From positions 1 to 52,500 of the forward strand of contig JAQXEK010000077.1 in NCBI GenBank assembly GCA_029250885.1: a DNA stretch of 52,500 bases, given 5' to 3'. This stretch comes from Planctomycetota bacterium (GTDB lineage Bacteria > Planctomycetota > UBA1135 > GCA-002686595). The first letter of the stretch is position 1. Every line of letters begins with the position of its first letter. A program made the position numbers and the translations under genes. Under the pieces are notes generated by a model, which made no database searches, had not been told where the DNA came from, and was given only the letters and a program-made list of their open reading frames with translations. This document shows positions 8,176 through 19,727 of the stretch, piece after piece.

Positions 8176-8670
8176 CTAGCGTGCGAAGTGAGCGTAGGCC
8201 TTGTTGGCCTCGGCCATCTTGTGCACGTTCTCCTTCCAGGTCACGGACGCGCCGGTGCCGTTGTAGGCGTCGACCATCTCTTCGCTAAGACGGATGTGCA
8301 TGGGCTTACCCTTCTTCTTGCGGGCGTTGTCCACGAACCAGCGAATCGCCAGGGCTTGCTGACGGGCGCGCTTGACTTCGCGGGGAACCTGGTAGTTTGC
8401 ACCACCGACTCGCTTCGAGCGAACCTCGACCGAGGGACGGATGTTATCGATCGCCTGGGTGAAGATGGCCTCTTGGCGCTCCAACTGGTTCTCACCCTCA
8501 AGCTCTTCACACTTGGACTCGGCTAGGTCGAGCGCGGCGTAGAAGATCTTTTGGGCGGTGGTTTTCTTTCCACCCTGCATCAACTTGTTGATGATCTTAG
8601 TGGCGAGCATCGATCCAAACTTGGGATCGGGCTTCTGAAGGACAGCGGTAGACTTGAAGTTGCGTGGCAT
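8176..8670 (-). CDS. rpsG: 30S ribosomal protein S7
   Basis: S7 (164 residues, slightly longer than the usual 155-157) organises the 3' major domain of 16S rRNA and borders the E site. Conserved segments are DPKFGSMLATKIINKLMQGG (about 15-34), ALDLAESKCEEL and IDNIRPSVEVRSKRVGGANY followed by QVPREVKRARQQALAIRWFV (about 74-113), then KKKGKPMHIRLSEEMVDAYN. It is 9 bases downstream of rpsL in the str operon. In Escherichia coli S7 is the autoregulator of this operon. Confidence 0.97.
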   Translation of the reverse strand: MPRNFKSTAVLQKPDPKFGSMLATKIINKLMQGGKKTTAQKIFYAALDLAESKCEELEGENQLERQEAIFTQAIDNIRPSVEVRSKRVGGANYQVPREVKRARQQALAIRWFVDNARKKKGKPMHIRLSEEMVDAYNGTGASVTWKENVHKMAEANKAYAHFAR

Positions 8671-8679
8671 GACGTTCCG

Positions 8680-9054
8680 TTAGTTCTTGGGGCGCTTGGT
8701 GCCGTACTTGGAGCGACCTTGACCGCGACCGTCGACTTCAGATGCGTCGAGGGTACCGCGGACAACGTGGTAGCGAACACCGGGAAGGTCGCGAACGCGA
8801 CCACCGCGGACGAGGACCACGGAGTGCTCTTGAAGGTTGTGGCCTTCACCGCCGATGTATGCGGTGATCTCCTTTCCGTTAGAAAGGCGGACACGGGCGA
8901 CCTTACGCAAAGCCGAGTTCGGCTTCTTAGGCGTTTGGGTCTTGACCTGAAGGCAGACGCCCCGGCGCTGGGGGCAGCTATCAAGAACAGGAGACTTAGA
9001 CCGCTTGGTCTTACTTTTACGGCCCTTACGGACTAGTTGGTTGATCGTCGGCAT
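8680..9054 (-). CDS. rpsL: 30S ribosomal protein S12 with Arg at position 88
   Basis: S12 (124 residues), the decoding-centre protein. Motifs are [39 protein letters not shown] (41-51), [12 protein letters not shown] (67-78) and [13 protein letters not shown] (84-96). Lys43, the classical streptomycin-sensitive residue, is present. The lysine of GGRVKDLPG is replaced by Arg88 (codon CGC, 8791-8793), equivalent to Lys87 in Escherichia coli numbering and to K88R of resistant mycobacteria. The gene is first in the str operon behind its own promoter, with a leader hairpin at 9088-9105. Confidence 0.97.
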   Translation of the reverse strand: MPTINQLVRKGRKSKTKRSKSPVLDSCPQRRGVCLQVKTQTPKKPNSALRKVARVRLSNGKEITAYIGGEGHNLQEHSVVLVRGGRVRDLPGVRYHVVRGTLDASEVDGRGQGRSKYGTKRPKN

Positions 9055-9116
9055 GTCGTTCCCGGGGGTCCGGAAGGTCGGCTATTCTCCGGCAGGATTG
9101 CCGGAAAGGGGCGGCT

Positions 9117-9144
9117 ATTGTAGGGAGTAGCTGCCCGGAGTCAA
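9117..9144 (-). promoter_or_regulatory. Sigma-70-type promoter of the str operon (rpsL)
   Basis: On the minus strand: -35 TTGACT (9139-9144), 16-base spacer, -10 TACAAT (9117-9122), then a GC-rich discriminator. The predicted start is near 9110, giving a leader of about 55 bases. The leader contains a perfect 7-bp hairpin TCCGGCA-TGCCGGA (9088-9105) before rpsL. Confidence 0.78.
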
Positions 9145-9155
9145 GAGAGGAGTTA

Positions 9156-9191
9156 CCAACTGGGGCGACTTATATACGTCGCTCCAGTTGG
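9156..9191 (-). terminator. Hairpin after rpoC, possible terminator or processing site
   Basis: A 14-bp inverted repeat with a single mismatch (9156-9169 with 9178-9191) around an 8-base TTATATAC loop. It starts 10 bases past the rpoC stop codon and ends just before the rpsL promoter. The minus-strand sequence after it (TAACTCCTCTC) is only weakly U-rich, so I cannot tell a weak terminator from a processing hairpin. Confidence 0.55.
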
Positions 9192-9201
9192 ATGGTAGAG
9201 G

Positions 9202-12200
9202 TTAGGCCTCGGGATCGCCCTCGGGGGCATCCTTGGGCTCAACAACAGGAATTTCGGCAGTGGCCACAGGGCTCATGTCTTCCACGATTCCCTCGTTGGA
9301 ATCAACTGCGGGTGGAGCGGGGATAGCCACAGGGTCGTCGGTGCCGGTAGAGGTCAGCATGGCCATTCCAGCCTCGAGGCCGGGATCGCTAGCGAAGAGC
9401 GCTTCCATATCGGGATCGAGAGAGCTGGAGCCGGAGCCCATCATGCCCTTGCCGATCTCGCCGAAGTCGATGTTCTTCTTCACGCGGGTTCGGTAGTGAT
9501 CCCGGAAGCCTGTTCCCGTGGGAATCATGTGGCCAAGGATCACGTTCTCCTTGAGCCCCACAAGGTGGTCGAAACGGCTGGCCATGGCGGCCTCGGTTAG
9601 GACCTTTGTGGTCTCTTGGAAACTCGCGGCAGAGATGAACGACTCCGAAGACAGCGAAGCCTTCGTGATACCCAGCAGGAGGGTGTGCCCCGTAGCTGGC
9701 TTACGGCGCTCCTTGCGGAGTCGGTCGTTCTCCAGGCGGAAGGCCGCACGGTCGACAATCGCTCCGGGCAGGAAGCTGGAGTCACCGGGGTCCTTGATCT
9801 CAATCTTGCGCATCATGCGGCCAAGAATGATCTCGATGTGCTTATCGTCAATCGTCACGCCCTGGGAGCGGTAAACGGTCTGGATCTCGCCGAGCAGGTA
9901 GTTCTGCACGGCCTCCTCACCGTTGATCTCCAGAATGTCATGGGGAACGAGGGCTCCATCCACGAGGGGTGCACCAGCGACAACTTCATCGCCTTTGTTG
10001 ACCCGCAGGTGCTTACCCTGGGCAACCAAGTGCTCCTTCTCTTCGATGACCTCGCCCTTGGGGCTCAGTGCGCGAACGATGATGGTGCGCTTGCCGCGCT
10101 TCTTATCCCCGATCTCGACGACACCGTCGATCTGGCTCATGACGGCCGGATCCTTGGGCTTGCGAGCTTCAAACAGCTCGGTCAAGCGCGGCAGACCACC
10201 GGTGATGTCCTGGGTACCAGAGATCTCGCGGCCGGTCTTGGCCAAGAGGGCTCCAGCCTTAATGGCGGAGCCGTCCTCGACTTCAATGTAAGCGCGGACG
10301 GGAATCGGGAAGAGCGAAACAGGGTCGCCGTCCTTATCAAGAATCGCCAGCTGGGGGTGAAGGTCACCCTTGTGCTCGATCACCTGACTACGGGTGGTCC
10401 CCGTGCGGGCGTCGCGCTCCACGATCATGGTCTTGCCTTCGATGAGGTCCTCGAAGCGGACCTTACCGGCAGCTTCGGCCAGGATCGGGATGTTGTGCGG
10501 GTCCCAAGTCATCAGGAGATCGCCAGGCATAACCTTGGCGCCGTCCTCGACGGCAAGGGCTGCCCCCATGTGCACTTCGTAGCGATCGATCTCGCGCCCC
10601 TGGGCATCGTTGAGGATGAACTCACCGTTGCGGTCCAGGGAGACCATCTCGCCAGCTTCGTTCTTCACGACGCGGAGCTTAGCACCGAACTGGATCACAC
10701 CTTCGCGGCGCGACTTGGTCTCGGACTCCTCTACCGAGCGACTTGCGGTACCACCAATGTGGAAAGTACGCATGGTCAACTGGGTGCCGGGCTCACCGAT
10801 GGACTGGGCGGCGATGATACCGGCGGCGAGACCGCGCTCAGCGGCAATACCGCGGGACAGGTCCATGCCGTAGCACTTCGAGCAGCAACCGAGGCGCGAC
10901 TCACAAGTGAGCGCACTGCGGACCTGCAGCTTCTCGACACCTAGTTCTTCGATCTTGCTCGCGACTTCGGCGGTGATCAGCTCGTCCTCGCGGACAATCA
11001 CCTCGTCGAGCACCGGGTCGATGATGGTCTGGCGGGCGGTACGGCCGCGGATTGCGTCCCCAAGGGAAAGAACAAGCTTCTCGCCTTTGTAGATCGGCAT
11101 CTTGATAACGCCGCCCATGGTCCCGCAATCGTCGGAGGTGATCACCACGTTCTGGGCCACGTCCGTCAGCTTACGCGTCAAGTAACCGGCGTCAGCAGTC
11201 TTCAGGGCCGTGTCGGCCAGTCCCTTACGTGCACCGTGGGTGGACGAGAAGTACTCGAGGACTTTAAGACCCTCGCGGAAGTTAGCCTTAATCGGCGTCT
11301 CGATGATCGCACCTGAGGGCTTGGCCATCAGGCCACGCATGCCAGCGAGCTGGCGAATCTGGTCGATCGAGCCACGAGCACCGGACTCCACCATGCAGTA
11401 GACCGGGTTCACGTAGGGGTTGCCCTCGCGAACGTCGTCCTTGAGAACCTGGATCAGCTCGTTACCCACTTCCTCTCGGCAGGCGGTCCAGAGGTCAATG
11501 ATCTTGAGGTAGCGCTCGCCGTCGGTGATGAGGCCTTCCTCATAGGACTGGGCAATGGCGTCAATCTCGCCCTGGGTCTTGTCCAGGATCGCTCCCTTGG
11601 TGTCTGGGATACGCATGTCGTCCTTAGCGAACGAAATGCCCGCGCGGGTCGCAGCCTTGAAGCCAAGATCCTTGAGGTCATCCAAGAGGTACAGGGTCGC
11701 ATCGCGTCCGAGCAAGCGGTGGCAGTCCCGGATCAAGCCGGAGATGCCGCCCTTGGTGAGCTCGTAGTTGTAGTACGGCATACCCGGGGCGAGGATGTCG
11801 TTGAAGATAGCGCGACCAATGGTCGTGTTCAGGTAGCCCCGAACACCGTCCACTTCGATCTTGCCCTCATCGTCGACCTCGATGTAATCATCACCGGGGG
11901 AGAGCTTGACCAGCGTGCCGGGCTCCATCCGAACCAGAGCCGGCTGGTGCGTCATCAGACCGCCATGGCCGTAGGCAAGGTAGAGCTCGCCCAGGTTCGA
12001 GTAGCGGCGCGGCTTCATGGCAGCCGTACCTGCGTGTTCCTTCGTGAGGTAGTAGATCCCTAGCACCATGTCCTGGGACGGCGCGATAATTGGCGCGCCA
12101 TTGGACGGGGAGAACACGTTGTTAAGGGAGAGCATCAGGGTCGATGCCTCGATCTGCGCCTCGTAGCTGAGGGGCAGGTGGACCGCCATCTGGTCCCCGT

Positions 12201-13569
12201 CGAAGTCAGCGTTATAGCCACCACAGACAAGGGGGTGTAGACGGATCGCGTTGCCCTCGATAAGCACCGGCTCGAAAGCCTGGATGCCCATTCGGTGCAG
12301 GGTCGGCGCACGGTTCAGGAGAACCGGGTGGTCGCGGATTACCTCATCGAGGATGTCCCAGACCTCCTCGTCGCGGCGCTCTAGCATGCGCTTCGCGGAC
12401 TTGATGGTGTCGGCCAGGCCGAGCTCCTTCAGGCGGCGAATGATGAATGGCTGAAAGAGCTCCAGGGCGATCTTCTTAGGCAGTCCGCACTGCTGCAGGC
12501 GCAGCTCGGGACCAACGACGATGACGGAACGCGCGGAGTAGTCCACGCGCTTACCTAGAAGGTTCTCGCGGAAGCGACCCTGCTTACCCTTGATCATGTC
12601 CGTAAGGGACTTGAGCGGGCGGTTCGAGGAACCGAGCACAGGGCGGCGGCAGCGACCGTTGTCGAACAGTGCGTCGACGGCCTGCTGCAACATGCGCTTC
12701 TCGTTGCGGATGATGACCTCGGGGGCGTTGAGGTCGAGCAACTTCTTAAGGCGGTTGTTGCGGTTGATCAAACGACGGTAGAGGTCGTTCAAGTCACTGG
12801 TCGCAAAGTTGCCGGAGTCAAGCAACACAAGCGGGCGCAGATCCGGCGGAATGACGGGGATGACCTCGAAGGTCATCCAGTCCGACATGTTGCTGGAGTC
12901 GCGCAGGGCTTCAACCATGCGCAGGCGCTTGATGATGTCCTTGGTGCGCTGCTGGGAGCGAGTGGCGAGCAGCTCGTCGCGCAGCTCTTGGGAGACCATC
13001 GGCAGGTCCAAGCGGCGCAACATCTTGCGGATCGCCTCGGCGCCCATGTCGGCTTCAAACTCGTTGCCGTACTTGGCGCGGTTTGCGCGGTATTCCTCCT
13101 CCGAGAGCAGCTGCTTGTCCTCGAGGGGCGTGTCGCCCGGATCGATGACGAGATAGTCCTGGAAGTAGACCACGCGCTCGAGCGCGCTGGACTTCAGGCC
13201 AAGCAGGGTGCCAAGGCGACTCGGGAGTGCCTTGAAGAACCAGATATGCACAACAGGAGCGGCCAGGTTGATGTGGCCCATGCGCTTGCGGCGCACGCGG
13301 CTGTGGGTGATCATCACCCCACACTTGTCACAGACAATACCCTTGTGCTTAATGCCCTTGTACTTGCCACAGAAGCACTCCCAGTCCTTTTCAGGACCGA
13401 AGATGCGCTCACAGAACAAACCGTCCCGCTCGGGACGGTAGGTGCGGTAGTTGATGGTCTCCGGCTTCTTGACCTCGCCGTAAGACCAAGAGCGGATGTC
13501 CTCGGGGGACGCCAAGTTGATCTTGACGCTACCGAAGTCGTTAATGCGGTTGTAGATGGAGTCGCCCAT
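9202..13569 (-). CDS. rpoC: DNA-directed RNA polymerase subunit beta'
   Basis: Beta' (1455 residues), carrying the catalytic Mg site. The N-terminal zinc ribbon has Cys65, Cys67, Cys80 and Cys83 ([20 protein letters not shown]). The rudder and lid region includes [20 protein letters not shown]. The catalytic loop [17 protein letters not shown] is near residue 460. The second zinc site is around [13 protein letters not shown] near 890, followed by [16 protein letters not shown]. The C-terminus ends in an acidic tail. It is translated from an ATG 30 bases after the rpoB stop. The length is close to that of typical bacterial beta' without large insertions. Confidence 0.99.
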   Translation of the reverse strand: MGDSIYNRINDFGSVKINLASPEDIRSWSYGEVKKPETINYRTYRPERDGLFCERIFGPEKDWECFCGKYKGIKHKGIVCDKCGVMITHSRVRRKRMGHINLAAPVVHIWFFKALPSRLGTLLGLKSSALERVVYFQDYLVIDPGDTPLEDKQLLSEEEYRANRAKYGNEFEADMGAEAIRKMLRRLDLPMVSQELRDELLATRSQQRTKDIIKRLRMVEALRDSSNMSDWMTFEVIPVIPPDLRPLVLLDSGNFATSDLNDLYRRLINRNNRLKKLLDLNAPEVIIRNEKRMLQQAVDALFDNGRCRRPVLGSSNRPLKSLTDMIKGKQGRFRENLLGKRVDYSARSVIVVGPELRLQQCGLPKKIALELFQPFIIRRLKELGLADTIKSAKRMLERRDEEVWDILDEVIRDHPVLLNRAPTLHRMGIQAFEPVLIEGNAIRLHPLVCGGYNADFDGDQMAVHLPLSYEAQIEASTLMLSLNNVFSPSNGAPIIAPSQDMVLGIYYLTKEHAGTAAMKPRRYSNLGELYLAYGHGGLMTHQPALVRMEPGTLVKLSPGDDYIEVDDEGKIEVDGVRGYLNTTIGRAIFNDILAPGMPYYNYELTKGGISGLIRDCHRLLGRDATLYLLDDLKDLGFKAATRAGISFAKDDMRIPDTKGAILDKTQGEIDAIAQSYEEGLITDGERYLKIIDLWTACREEVGNELIQVLKDDVREGNPYVNPVYCMVESGARGSIDQIRQLAGMRGLMAKPSGAIIETPIKANFREGLKVLEYFSSTHGARKGLADTALKTADAGYLTRKLTDVAQNVVITSDDCGTMGGVIKMPIYKGEKLVLSLGDAIRGRTARQTIIDPVLDEVIVREDELITAEVASKIEELGVEKLQVRSALTCESRLGCCSKCYGMDLSRGIAAERGLAAGIIAAQSIGEPGTQLTMRTFHIGGTASRSVEESETKSRREGVIQFGAKLRVVKNEAGEMVSLDRNGEFILNDAQGREIDRYEVHMGAALAVEDGAKVMPGDLLMTWDPHNIPILAEAAGKVRFEDLIEGKTMIVERDARTGTTRSQVIEHKGDLHPQLAILDKDGDPVSLFPIPVRAYIEVEDGSAIKAGALLAKTGREISGTQDITGGLPRLTELFEARKPKDPAVMSQIDGVVEIGDKKRGKRTIIVRALSPKGEVIEEKEHLVAQGKHLRVNKGDEVVAGAPLVDGALVPHDILEINGEEAVQNYLLGEIQTVYRSQGVTIDDKHIEIILGRMMRKIEIKDPGDSSFLPGAIVDRAAFRLENDRLRKERRKPATGHTLLLGITKASLSSESFISAASFQETTKVLTEAAMASRFDHLVGLKENVILGHMIPTGTGFRDHYRTRVKKNIDFGEIGKGMMGSGSSSLDPDMEALFASDPGLEAGMAMLTSTGTDDPVAIPAPPAVDSNEGIVEDMSPVATAEIPVVEPKDAPEGDPEA

Positions 13570-13599
13570 AATGTGCTTTGCCTCTCTTAGAAAAGAGAT

Positions 13600-16500
13600 T
13601 TAGAGGGTGTTCGCCTTCTTTTGAAGTTCCATGTTGAGGCCAAGGCCCCGGATCTCGTTGGTCAGAACCTCGAAAGAGACCGGGGTGCCGGGCTCGAGGA
13701 TGTTGACTCCCTTCACCATGGCCTCGTAGATCTTGGTACGGCCATCGACGTCGTCAGACTTGACGGTCAATAGTTCCTGCAAGATCGCAGCGGCGCCATA
13801 GGCTTCGAGGGCCCAGACTTCCATCTCCCCGAAGCGCTGGCCGCCGAAGCGCGCCTTACCGCCAAGGGGTTGCTGGGTGATCAGGCTGTAAGGACCGGTC
13901 GCCCTTGCGTGCACCTTCTCGTCGACGAGGTGGTGCAACTTCAGCATGTACATCACGCCGACGGTGACCTCTTGCTCGAAAGCAGAGCCGGTGCGACCGT
14001 CGAAGAGGGTGAACTTGCCACTCTCGGGAAGGCCAGCTTCCTTGAGTGCGCCGCGGATGTCCTCTTCCGAGGCACCGTCGAATGCCGGCGTGGCAAAGCG
14101 CCTGTTCAGGTGCTTTGCAGCAATGCCCAAGTGCGTCTCCAGGATCTGCCCCACGTTCATTCGAGAGGGCACGCCAAGCGGGTTGAGCACAATGTCAACC
14201 GGGGTGCCATCTTCGAGGTAAGGCATGTCCTCGACGGGCATGATCTTTGAGACCACACCCTTGTTGCCGTGGCGACCAGCCATCTTGTCGCCAACATTCA
14301 GGTTGTGCTTCGTAGCCACGTAGACCTTGACCATCTCGAGCACGCCCGTGGGCAGCTCGTCGCCGCGGCTCAGCTTGTTGACCAGCTTGGTCTTCTCAGC
14401 TTCGTCAGCATCGATCTTGATCTGGTGCTCGGAGATAACCTCGTAGGCCAGGCTGCGGGTCTTATCGGCGACGGCGTCGTCGGCGGCAGACTGGCAGAGC
14501 AGTTTCACGCGGCGAAGCTCGTCGAAGGTAGCCGTGTCGTCCATGATCACGGCCTTGCCGGTCATGTCGTCCAGGACTTCCTCGCCGAGAGCGTCGATCA
14601 CGCCCTTGAGCATGGCAGCGGCATGGATGCGGTGCTTGTATAGGCAGCGCTTTTCCGCGTCGCGGATCTGGTCGAGGGTCATGCGCCGATCTTGGTCGGT
14701 CATGTTGATTCGACGGGTGAAGTGCTGGGCGTCGATTACGACCCCGCGGCTGCCCGGGGGCATCGTCAGGGACGAGTTCTTTACGTCCACACCAGCGCGA
14801 CCGAAGATCGCGTGGAGCAGCTTCTCTTCCGGGGTCAGCTCGCTCTTCGACTTAGGCGCAACCTTGCCGACGAGAACGTCGCCGGCCTTGACCATGGTGC
14901 CGATGCGAACAATGCCCTTGTCGTCGAGGTTGGCCAGTGCCTTCTCCCCCACGTTCGGGATGTCACGGGTGAACTCTTCCTTGCCAAGCTTCGTCTCGCG
15001 AATCTCAACGTCGTACTCCTCGATATGAATCGAGGTGAAGACGTCCTCTTTGACCAGGCGCTCGGAGAGAAGGATTGCATCCTCATAGTTGAAGCCGTCG
15101 AAGGGCATGAAAGCCACCACGAGGTTCTTGCCAAGGGCTAGGTCGCCACCGAGGGTAGCCGCGCCGTCGGCGAGCAGGTCACCCTCCTCCACCACGTCGC
15201 CCACTTGGATGCGGGGCTTGTGGTTCTGGCTCGTGCGCTCGTTGAGGCCGCGGTACTTATCCAGCGGGTACTCGTCGTCGTCCACCATGATGACCGTGGC
15301 GTCGACGTAAGTGACAGTTCCCCCTTTCTTTGCACGAACCAGCAGGTTGCTGTTCTCAGCGACGGAGCGCTCCATGCCGGTTCCCACGAGGGGCGGCTCG
15401 GCCCGCAAGAGGGGCACGGCCTGACGCTGCATGTTGGCTCCCATCAAGGCACGGTTTGCATCGTCGTGCTCAAGGAACGGAATCAGCGAAGCGGAGATAC
15501 CGACGATCTGCTTCGGCGACACGTCCACGAAGTCCACACCTGAGGGTGGGACCTCAACGTTCTCGCCATCCATGCGGGCGAGCACGCGCTCGTCCGTCAG
15601 GTTGTGCTTGGCGTCAATCTTGACGTCGGCGGGGGCCATCACCTGGCCCTCCTCCTGGTCGGCGCGTAGGTAGACGACCTGGTCGGTCAGCTTGCCCTTC
15701 TTGACCTTGCGATAAGGAGCAACGAGGAAGCCATAATCGTCCAAGCTCGAGTAGAGAGCCAGGGAGGAGATCAGTCCAATGTTCGAGCCCTCGGGCGTCT
15801 CAATCGGGCATAGGCGACCGTAGTGGGACAGGTGAACGTCTCGCACATCGAAACCCGCGCGCTTGCGGTTGAGTCCACCTGGGCCAAGCGCTGACAGGCG
15901 ACGCTCGTGGGCCAACTGGCTGAGGGGGTTGGTCTGGTCAACAACCTGGGAGAGCTCACCCCGGCCGAAGAAGTAGTCCACCGCACTTGAGAACGTCTTC
16001 GAGTTGATCAGGTTTCGAGGAGAGACCCCGTCACCTTGATCCATGTTCATGCGCTCTTGGGCTGTGCGACGCAGCTTGAGGAGTCCCTTGCGGAATTCTT
16101 CACCTGCAAGCTCGGCGAGGCTGCGGACGCGTCGGTTACCGAGGTTGTCGATATCGTCAAGCAGTCCCTTACCCGAGCGGAGCTTGAGCAGATACTTAAC
16201 CGAGTTCAAGATGTCCTCGGCCTGCAGAACCTGGATGTTCTCGGCGATGTCCTGGTTGAACTTGCGGTTTAGGCGGAAGCGTCCAACCTTGCCCAGGCGG
16301 TAGCGCTGGGGATCAAAGAACTTCTCGTGGAAGAGTTCGCGGGCCTTCTCGAGTTGGGGCGGGTTGCCAGGACGCAGACGCGTGTAGATGCGCAGCAGCG
16401 CATCCGCGTGGCTGCGGCAGGTCGGATCGTCCTTCATCGAGTTGATGATCAGCATGTCCAGGTCTTCGATATCGCCTTTGACGATCTCCACCTGGGCCAA

Positions 16501-17316
16501 GTCGCTGGCTGCAATCTCGAGGGCAGCCGTCTCTGAGATCGGCTCACCGGAGGGCACAAGGACCTCGCCAGTCTTGAGCACAACCACATCGCCAACAGCA
16601 ATGCGGTTCGTGATCTTCTTGGCAAAAGCATTCTCGGTTTGGCCTTTGCGCTTCTTGACCACGTTGGTCTCGTAGAAGGTGCGGAGGATGTCCTGGTCCG
16701 TCGACAGGTCTTCGTCGAGGGCGCGTAGGAAGCTAACAGCAGAGAACTTGCCGGATTGATCGATCCGGATCTGCAGGAGCTCTTTCTTCGTGACGTTGAG
16801 CTCAATCCAAGAGCCGCGCTCCGGGATGATCCAGCAGTTATGGAGCTTGCGGTCCGTGACCGCCTTATCGATGCTGAAGTCCACGCCGGGTGACCGGTGG
16901 AGCTGACTCACGACCACACGCTCGGATCCGTTGACGATAAACTCGCCACCACCGATCATGATCGGGATCTCACCTAGGTAGACCTCTTCCTCAATAGGCT
17001 CCTCTTTGACCAGACGCAGACGGACCTTGAACGGAAAACCGTAGGTCAGGCGAAGCTGCCGGCACTCCTCAACGGTGTACCGAGGCGCACCAAGGTCGTA
17101 GCTGACGTACTCAAGGCACATCGTCTTGTCGAAGGAATATATCGGGAAGACTTCCTGCAACAAGGCTTGTAAGCCCTTGTCGGGCCGATTGCCCGGAGGC
17201 GTAGACGACAACAAGAAATCGTCGTAGGACTTGGTCTGGATTTCGACCAGGTTAGGAAGGGGGACGATGTCCGGGTACTTCCCAAAACTGTGCAACGGCA
17301 AAAGAGTCGTAGGCAT
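13600..17316 (-). CDS. rpoB: DNA-directed RNA polymerase subunit beta
   Basis: Beta (1238 residues from this start). I chose the ATG at 17314-17316 ([20 protein letters not shown]). The frame stays open upstream to a TTG at 17379, but the 21 extra residues have no family similarity and coincide with hairpin-rich leader DNA. The rifampicin region reads [20 protein letters not shown] then [16 protein letters not shown]. Asp516, His526 and Ser531 (Escherichia coli numbering) are present, but Phe514 and Met515 are both Val. [17 protein letters not shown] and the C-terminal [20 protein letters not shown] clamp segments are typical. Confidence 0.99.
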   Translation of the reverse strand: MPTTLLPLHSFGKYPDIVPLPNLVEIQTKSYDDFLLSSTPPGNRPDKGLQALLQEVFPIYSFDKTMCLEYVSYDLGAPRYTVEECRQLRLTYGFPFKVRLRLVKEEPIEEEVYLGEIPIMIGGGEFIVNGSERVVVSQLHRSPGVDFSIDKAVTDRKLHNCWIIPERGSWIELNVTKKELLQIRIDQSGKFSAVSFLRALDEDLSTDQDILRTFYETNVVKKRKGQTENAFAKKITNRIAVGDVVVLKTGEVLVPSGEPISETAALEIAASDLAQVEIVKGDIEDLDMLIINSMKDDPTCRSHADALLRIYTRLRPGNPPQLEKARELFHEKFFDPQRYRLGKVGRFRLNRKFNQDIAENIQVLQAEDILNSVKYLLKLRSGKGLLDDIDNLGNRRVRSLAELAGEEFRKGLLKLRRTAQERMNMDQGDGVSPRNLINSKTFSSAVDYFFGRGELSQVVDQTNPLSQLAHERRLSALGPGGLNRKRAGFDVRDVHLSHYGRLCPIETPEGSNIGLISSLALYSSLDDYGFLVAPYRKVKKGKLTDQVVYLRADQEEGQVMAPADVKIDAKHNLTDERVLARMDGENVEVPPSGVDFVDVSPKQIVGISASLIPFLEHDDANRALMGANMQRQAVPLLRAEPPLVGTGMERSVAENSNLLVRAKKGGTVTYVDATVIMVDDDEYPLDKYRGLNERTSQNHKPRIQVGDVVEEGDLLADGAATLGGDLALGKNLVVAFMPFDGFNYEDAILLSERLVKEDVFTSIHIEEYDVEIRETKLGKEEFTRDIPNVGEKALANLDDKGIVRIGTMVKAGDVLVGKVAPKSKSELTPEEKLLHAIFGRAGVDVKNSSLTMPPGSRGVVIDAQHFTRRINMTDQDRRMTLDQIRDAEKRCLYKHRIHAAAMLKGVIDALGEEVLDDMTGKAVIMDDTATFDELRRVKLLCQSAADDAVADKTRSLAYEVISEHQIKIDADEAEKTKLVNKLSRGDELPTGVLEMVKVYVATKHNLNVGDKMAGRHGNKGVVSKIMPVEDMPYLEDGTPVDIVLNPLGVPSRMNVGQILETHLGIAAKHLNRRFATPAFDGASEEDIRGALKEAGLPESGKFTLFDGRTGSAFEQEVTVGVMYMLKLHHLVDEKVHARATGPYSLITQQPLGGKARFGGQRFGEMEVWALEAYGAAAILQELLTVKSDDVDGRTKIYEAMVKGVNILEPGTPVSFEVLTNEIRGLGLNMELQKKANTL

Positions 17317-17370
17317 GGAGCTAGCTCGGCTACGGGGGGCAGGCGCAGTGCCTGCATTTATGGGTGCAAA

Positions 17371-17543
17371 CAGGAGCAAAAAGCTCCTGCCCTCAGGCCA
17401 CGAAAGATGGCCTTCGAATCAGAGTCCGCGAACGCGCTGCCCAAATAGGCGCAACGGGACGGGATTCCGCTCGACACAAAAGTCCCCGACACGGGCACCA
17501 AACTGGTGGTGCCCGTGCGGGTCAAACAGAGACGGAAAGTCTC
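17371..17543 (-). promoter_or_regulatory. Hairpin-rich rplL-rpoB intergenic region (attenuator/processing candidate)
   Basis: In transcription order the gap holds: GAGAC-GTCTC (17529-17543); a perfect 10-bp stem CACGGGCACC-GGTGCCCGTG (17490-17517) followed on the minus strand by a short TTTT; and a perfect 7-bp stem CAGGAGC-GCTCCTG (17371-17389). Escherichia coli has an attenuator and an RNase III site in the same position, which tune rpoBC relative to rplJL. Two TTGACC boxes also occur on the minus strand here but lack good -10 partners. Confidence 0.55.
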
Positions 17544-17564
17544 GGGAGGAGGTCAAGTGCGGCT

Positions 17565-17966
<402 letters not shown>

Positions 17967-18068
17967 GATAAATTCTCGGTTTAGGAGGGTTAGTTGAATC
18001 GTTGATTCTGAAGGACCAATGCCACGAAGACAGAGGTTGGAAAGGTTTGTTTTATGGGCGCCGAAGCG

Positions 18069-18593
18069 CTACTCCCCTTGGTCGGCGCGGGCCTGGAGCA
18101 CGCGAGCCAAGGAGCTTTGGTTGGCATCGAGGACCGTAGCAAGGCTACGGGCGGGACCAGAGAGGGCACCGAGCAACATGGCCTGAAGGGTCATGCGATC
18201 GGGGACGTTGGCAAGAGCAGCAGCGTCGTTGGCGTCGAGAACGTTGCCCTCGAGAACACCACCACGGACGCCGATCTTACCTTCCTTACGGAGGGTCTTA
18301 GCTTCGGAGACAATCTTGGCAGCGCCGATGGCAGCCTCGGCATTACCCCAAGCAATGGCAACGTTGCCTTTGAAGATATCCGCGTCGACCTCAAGGCCAC
18401 GATCGGCCAGGGCCAACTTGGCGAGTCGGTTGCGGACCAGGCGAACCTGGGCACCACTCTCGAACATAGAGCCGCGGAGCTCTTCGTTCTCTTCCATGGT
18501 CAGTCCGGCCATGGAGAAGAAGAGCATGCCCTCGGCTTCACCGAAGGCAGACTTAAGCTCGGCCAGACCGAGGTTGTTGACAATATTCGGCAT
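18069..18593 (-). CDS. rplJ: 50S ribosomal protein L10
   Basis: L10 (174 residues) anchors L7/L12 dimers to the stalk base. The N-terminal domain is clear (GLAELKSAFGEAEGMLFFSM, LRGSMFESGAQVRLVRNRLA), with a helix-rich C-terminus (DQSSLARVLQARADQ-type end) for L7/L12 binding. It starts 4 bases after the rplA stop and is the likely autoregulator of rplJL by analogy with other bacteria. Confidence 0.95.
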   Translation of the reverse strand: MPNIVNNLGLAELKSAFGEAEGMLFFSMAGLTMEENEELRGSMFESGAQVRLVRNRLAKLALADRGLEVDADIFKGNVAIAWGNAEAAIGAAKIVSEAKTLRKEGKIGVRGGVLEGNVLDANDAAALANVPDRMTLQAMLLGALSGPARSLATVLDANQSSLARVLQARADQGE

Positions 18594-18597
18594 AGTT

Positions 18598-19284
18598 CTA
18601 GGCTCCGTATTGAATCCATGCGCCAGGGCCCATGGAGGTGCTGATCGAGATCTTCTTCAAGAACTCGCCCTTGACGACTGGGGGACGCATGCCGATCAGG
18701 TTATCGAGGAACGCGCTGAGGTTGGCTTCGAGGTCCTCCACGGAGAAGGAACGCTTGCCGAGACCGGCGTGAACATTGCCACCGGCGTCGGTGCGAAACT
18801 CAACCTTACCGGCCTTGAACTCCTCGACGGCCTGGGCCACGTTAGGGGTCACGGTTCCAGACTTAGGACTCGGCATCTTGCCCTGGGGACCAAGTACCTT
18901 ACCCAGCTTTCCAACGTGACGCATCATGTCGGGGCTAGCGATACAGACATCGAAGTCCATCCAACCACCGGCGATCTTTTCGGCCAGGTCGTCGCTGCCG
19001 ACTTCGTCGGCACCGGCTTCCCTTGCGGCGTCTGCCTTGTCGCCTTCAGCGAAGACGATGACCTTGATGGTCTTGCCGATACCCTTAGGAAGGGAGACGG
19101 CACCACGAACGAGTTGATCGGACTTCTTTGGGTCAATCCCGAGACGGACAACAATGTCTACCGTCTCATCGAACTTTGCCGCAGGAAGGCTCTTGAGCAA
19201 GGTGAGGGCTTCCGCGACCTCGTAAACCTTCGACCGGTCGATTCCGGCGATGGCTTCCTGCATCCTTTTGCTTTGCTTAACCAT
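18598..19284 (-). CDS. rplA: 50S ribosomal protein L1
   Basis: L1 (228 residues), the mobile stalk protein that moves deacylated tRNA at the E site. Motifs are [40 protein letters not shown] and the conserved [20 protein letters not shown] (about 127-146), [20 protein letters not shown] and [16 protein letters not shown]. It is 15 bases after rplK; in other bacteria L1 represses the L11-L1 mRNA. Confidence 0.97.
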   Translation of the reverse strand: MVKQSKRMQEAIAGIDRSKVYEVAEALTLLKSLPAAKFDETVDIVVRLGIDPKKSDQLVRGAVSLPKGIGKTIKVIVFAEGDKADAAREAGADEVGSDDLAEKIAGGWMDFDVCIASPDMMRHVGKLGKVLGPQGKMPSPKSGTVTPNVAQAVEEFKAGKVEFRTDAGGNVHAGLGKRSFSVEDLEANLSAFLDNLIGMRPPVVKGEFLKKISISTSMGPGAWIQYGA

Positions 19285-19299
19285 AGTAGTGATCCTTGA

Positions 19300-19725
19300 T
19301 TAGCCCTTGACCTCGATACCCATGGAGCGCGCTGTGCCTTCAATAATACGGCAAGCATGATCCAAGTCGCGGGCGTTGAGGTCGGCCTTTTTGAGCTCGA
19401 CGATCTCCTCCACCTGGGCGCGCGTCACCGACCCAACCATCATGTGCCCCACAAAGCCAGCGGCCTTTTCCAGACCGGCTGCCTTCTTAAGCAGCACAGC
19501 GGCTGGTGGGGACTTCAGGATGAAGTCGAAGCTGCGGTCCTTGTAGACCGAGATTTCCACCGGAATAATGAGGCCCATCTGATCGCGGGTGCGATCGTTG
19601 AACTCCTTTACAAATCCGGCGATGTTGATTCCGTGGGCACCCAGTGCGGGGCCAACGGGCGGAGCGGGTGTAGCTTTCCCCGCAGGGCATTGCAGTTTGA
19701 TTTTTGCTGTCAGTTCTTTGGCCAT
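19300..19725 (-). CDS. rplK: 50S ribosomal protein L11
   Basis: L11 (141 residues), the GTPase-associated-centre protein and the thiostrepton target with 23S rRNA. It contains [20 protein letters not shown] and [17 protein letters not shown], with the proline-rich switch, and the C-terminal [20 protein letters not shown] domain ending [14 protein letters not shown]. It starts 2 bases after the nusG stop. Confidence 0.98.
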   Translation of the reverse strand: MAKELTAKIKLQCPAGKATPAPPVGPALGAHGINIAGFVKEFNDRTRDQMGLIIPVEISVYKDRSFDFILKSPPAAVLLKKAAGLEKAAGFVGHMMVGSVTRAQVEEIVELKKADLNARDLDHACRIIEGTARSMGIEVKG

Positions 19726-19727
19726 AA

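Noticed and set aside
17317..17379. N-terminal extension of RpoB from a TTG codon
   Set aside because: The 21 residues have no family similarity and overlap perfect hairpins in the leader; RpoB similarity begins at the ATG at 17316.
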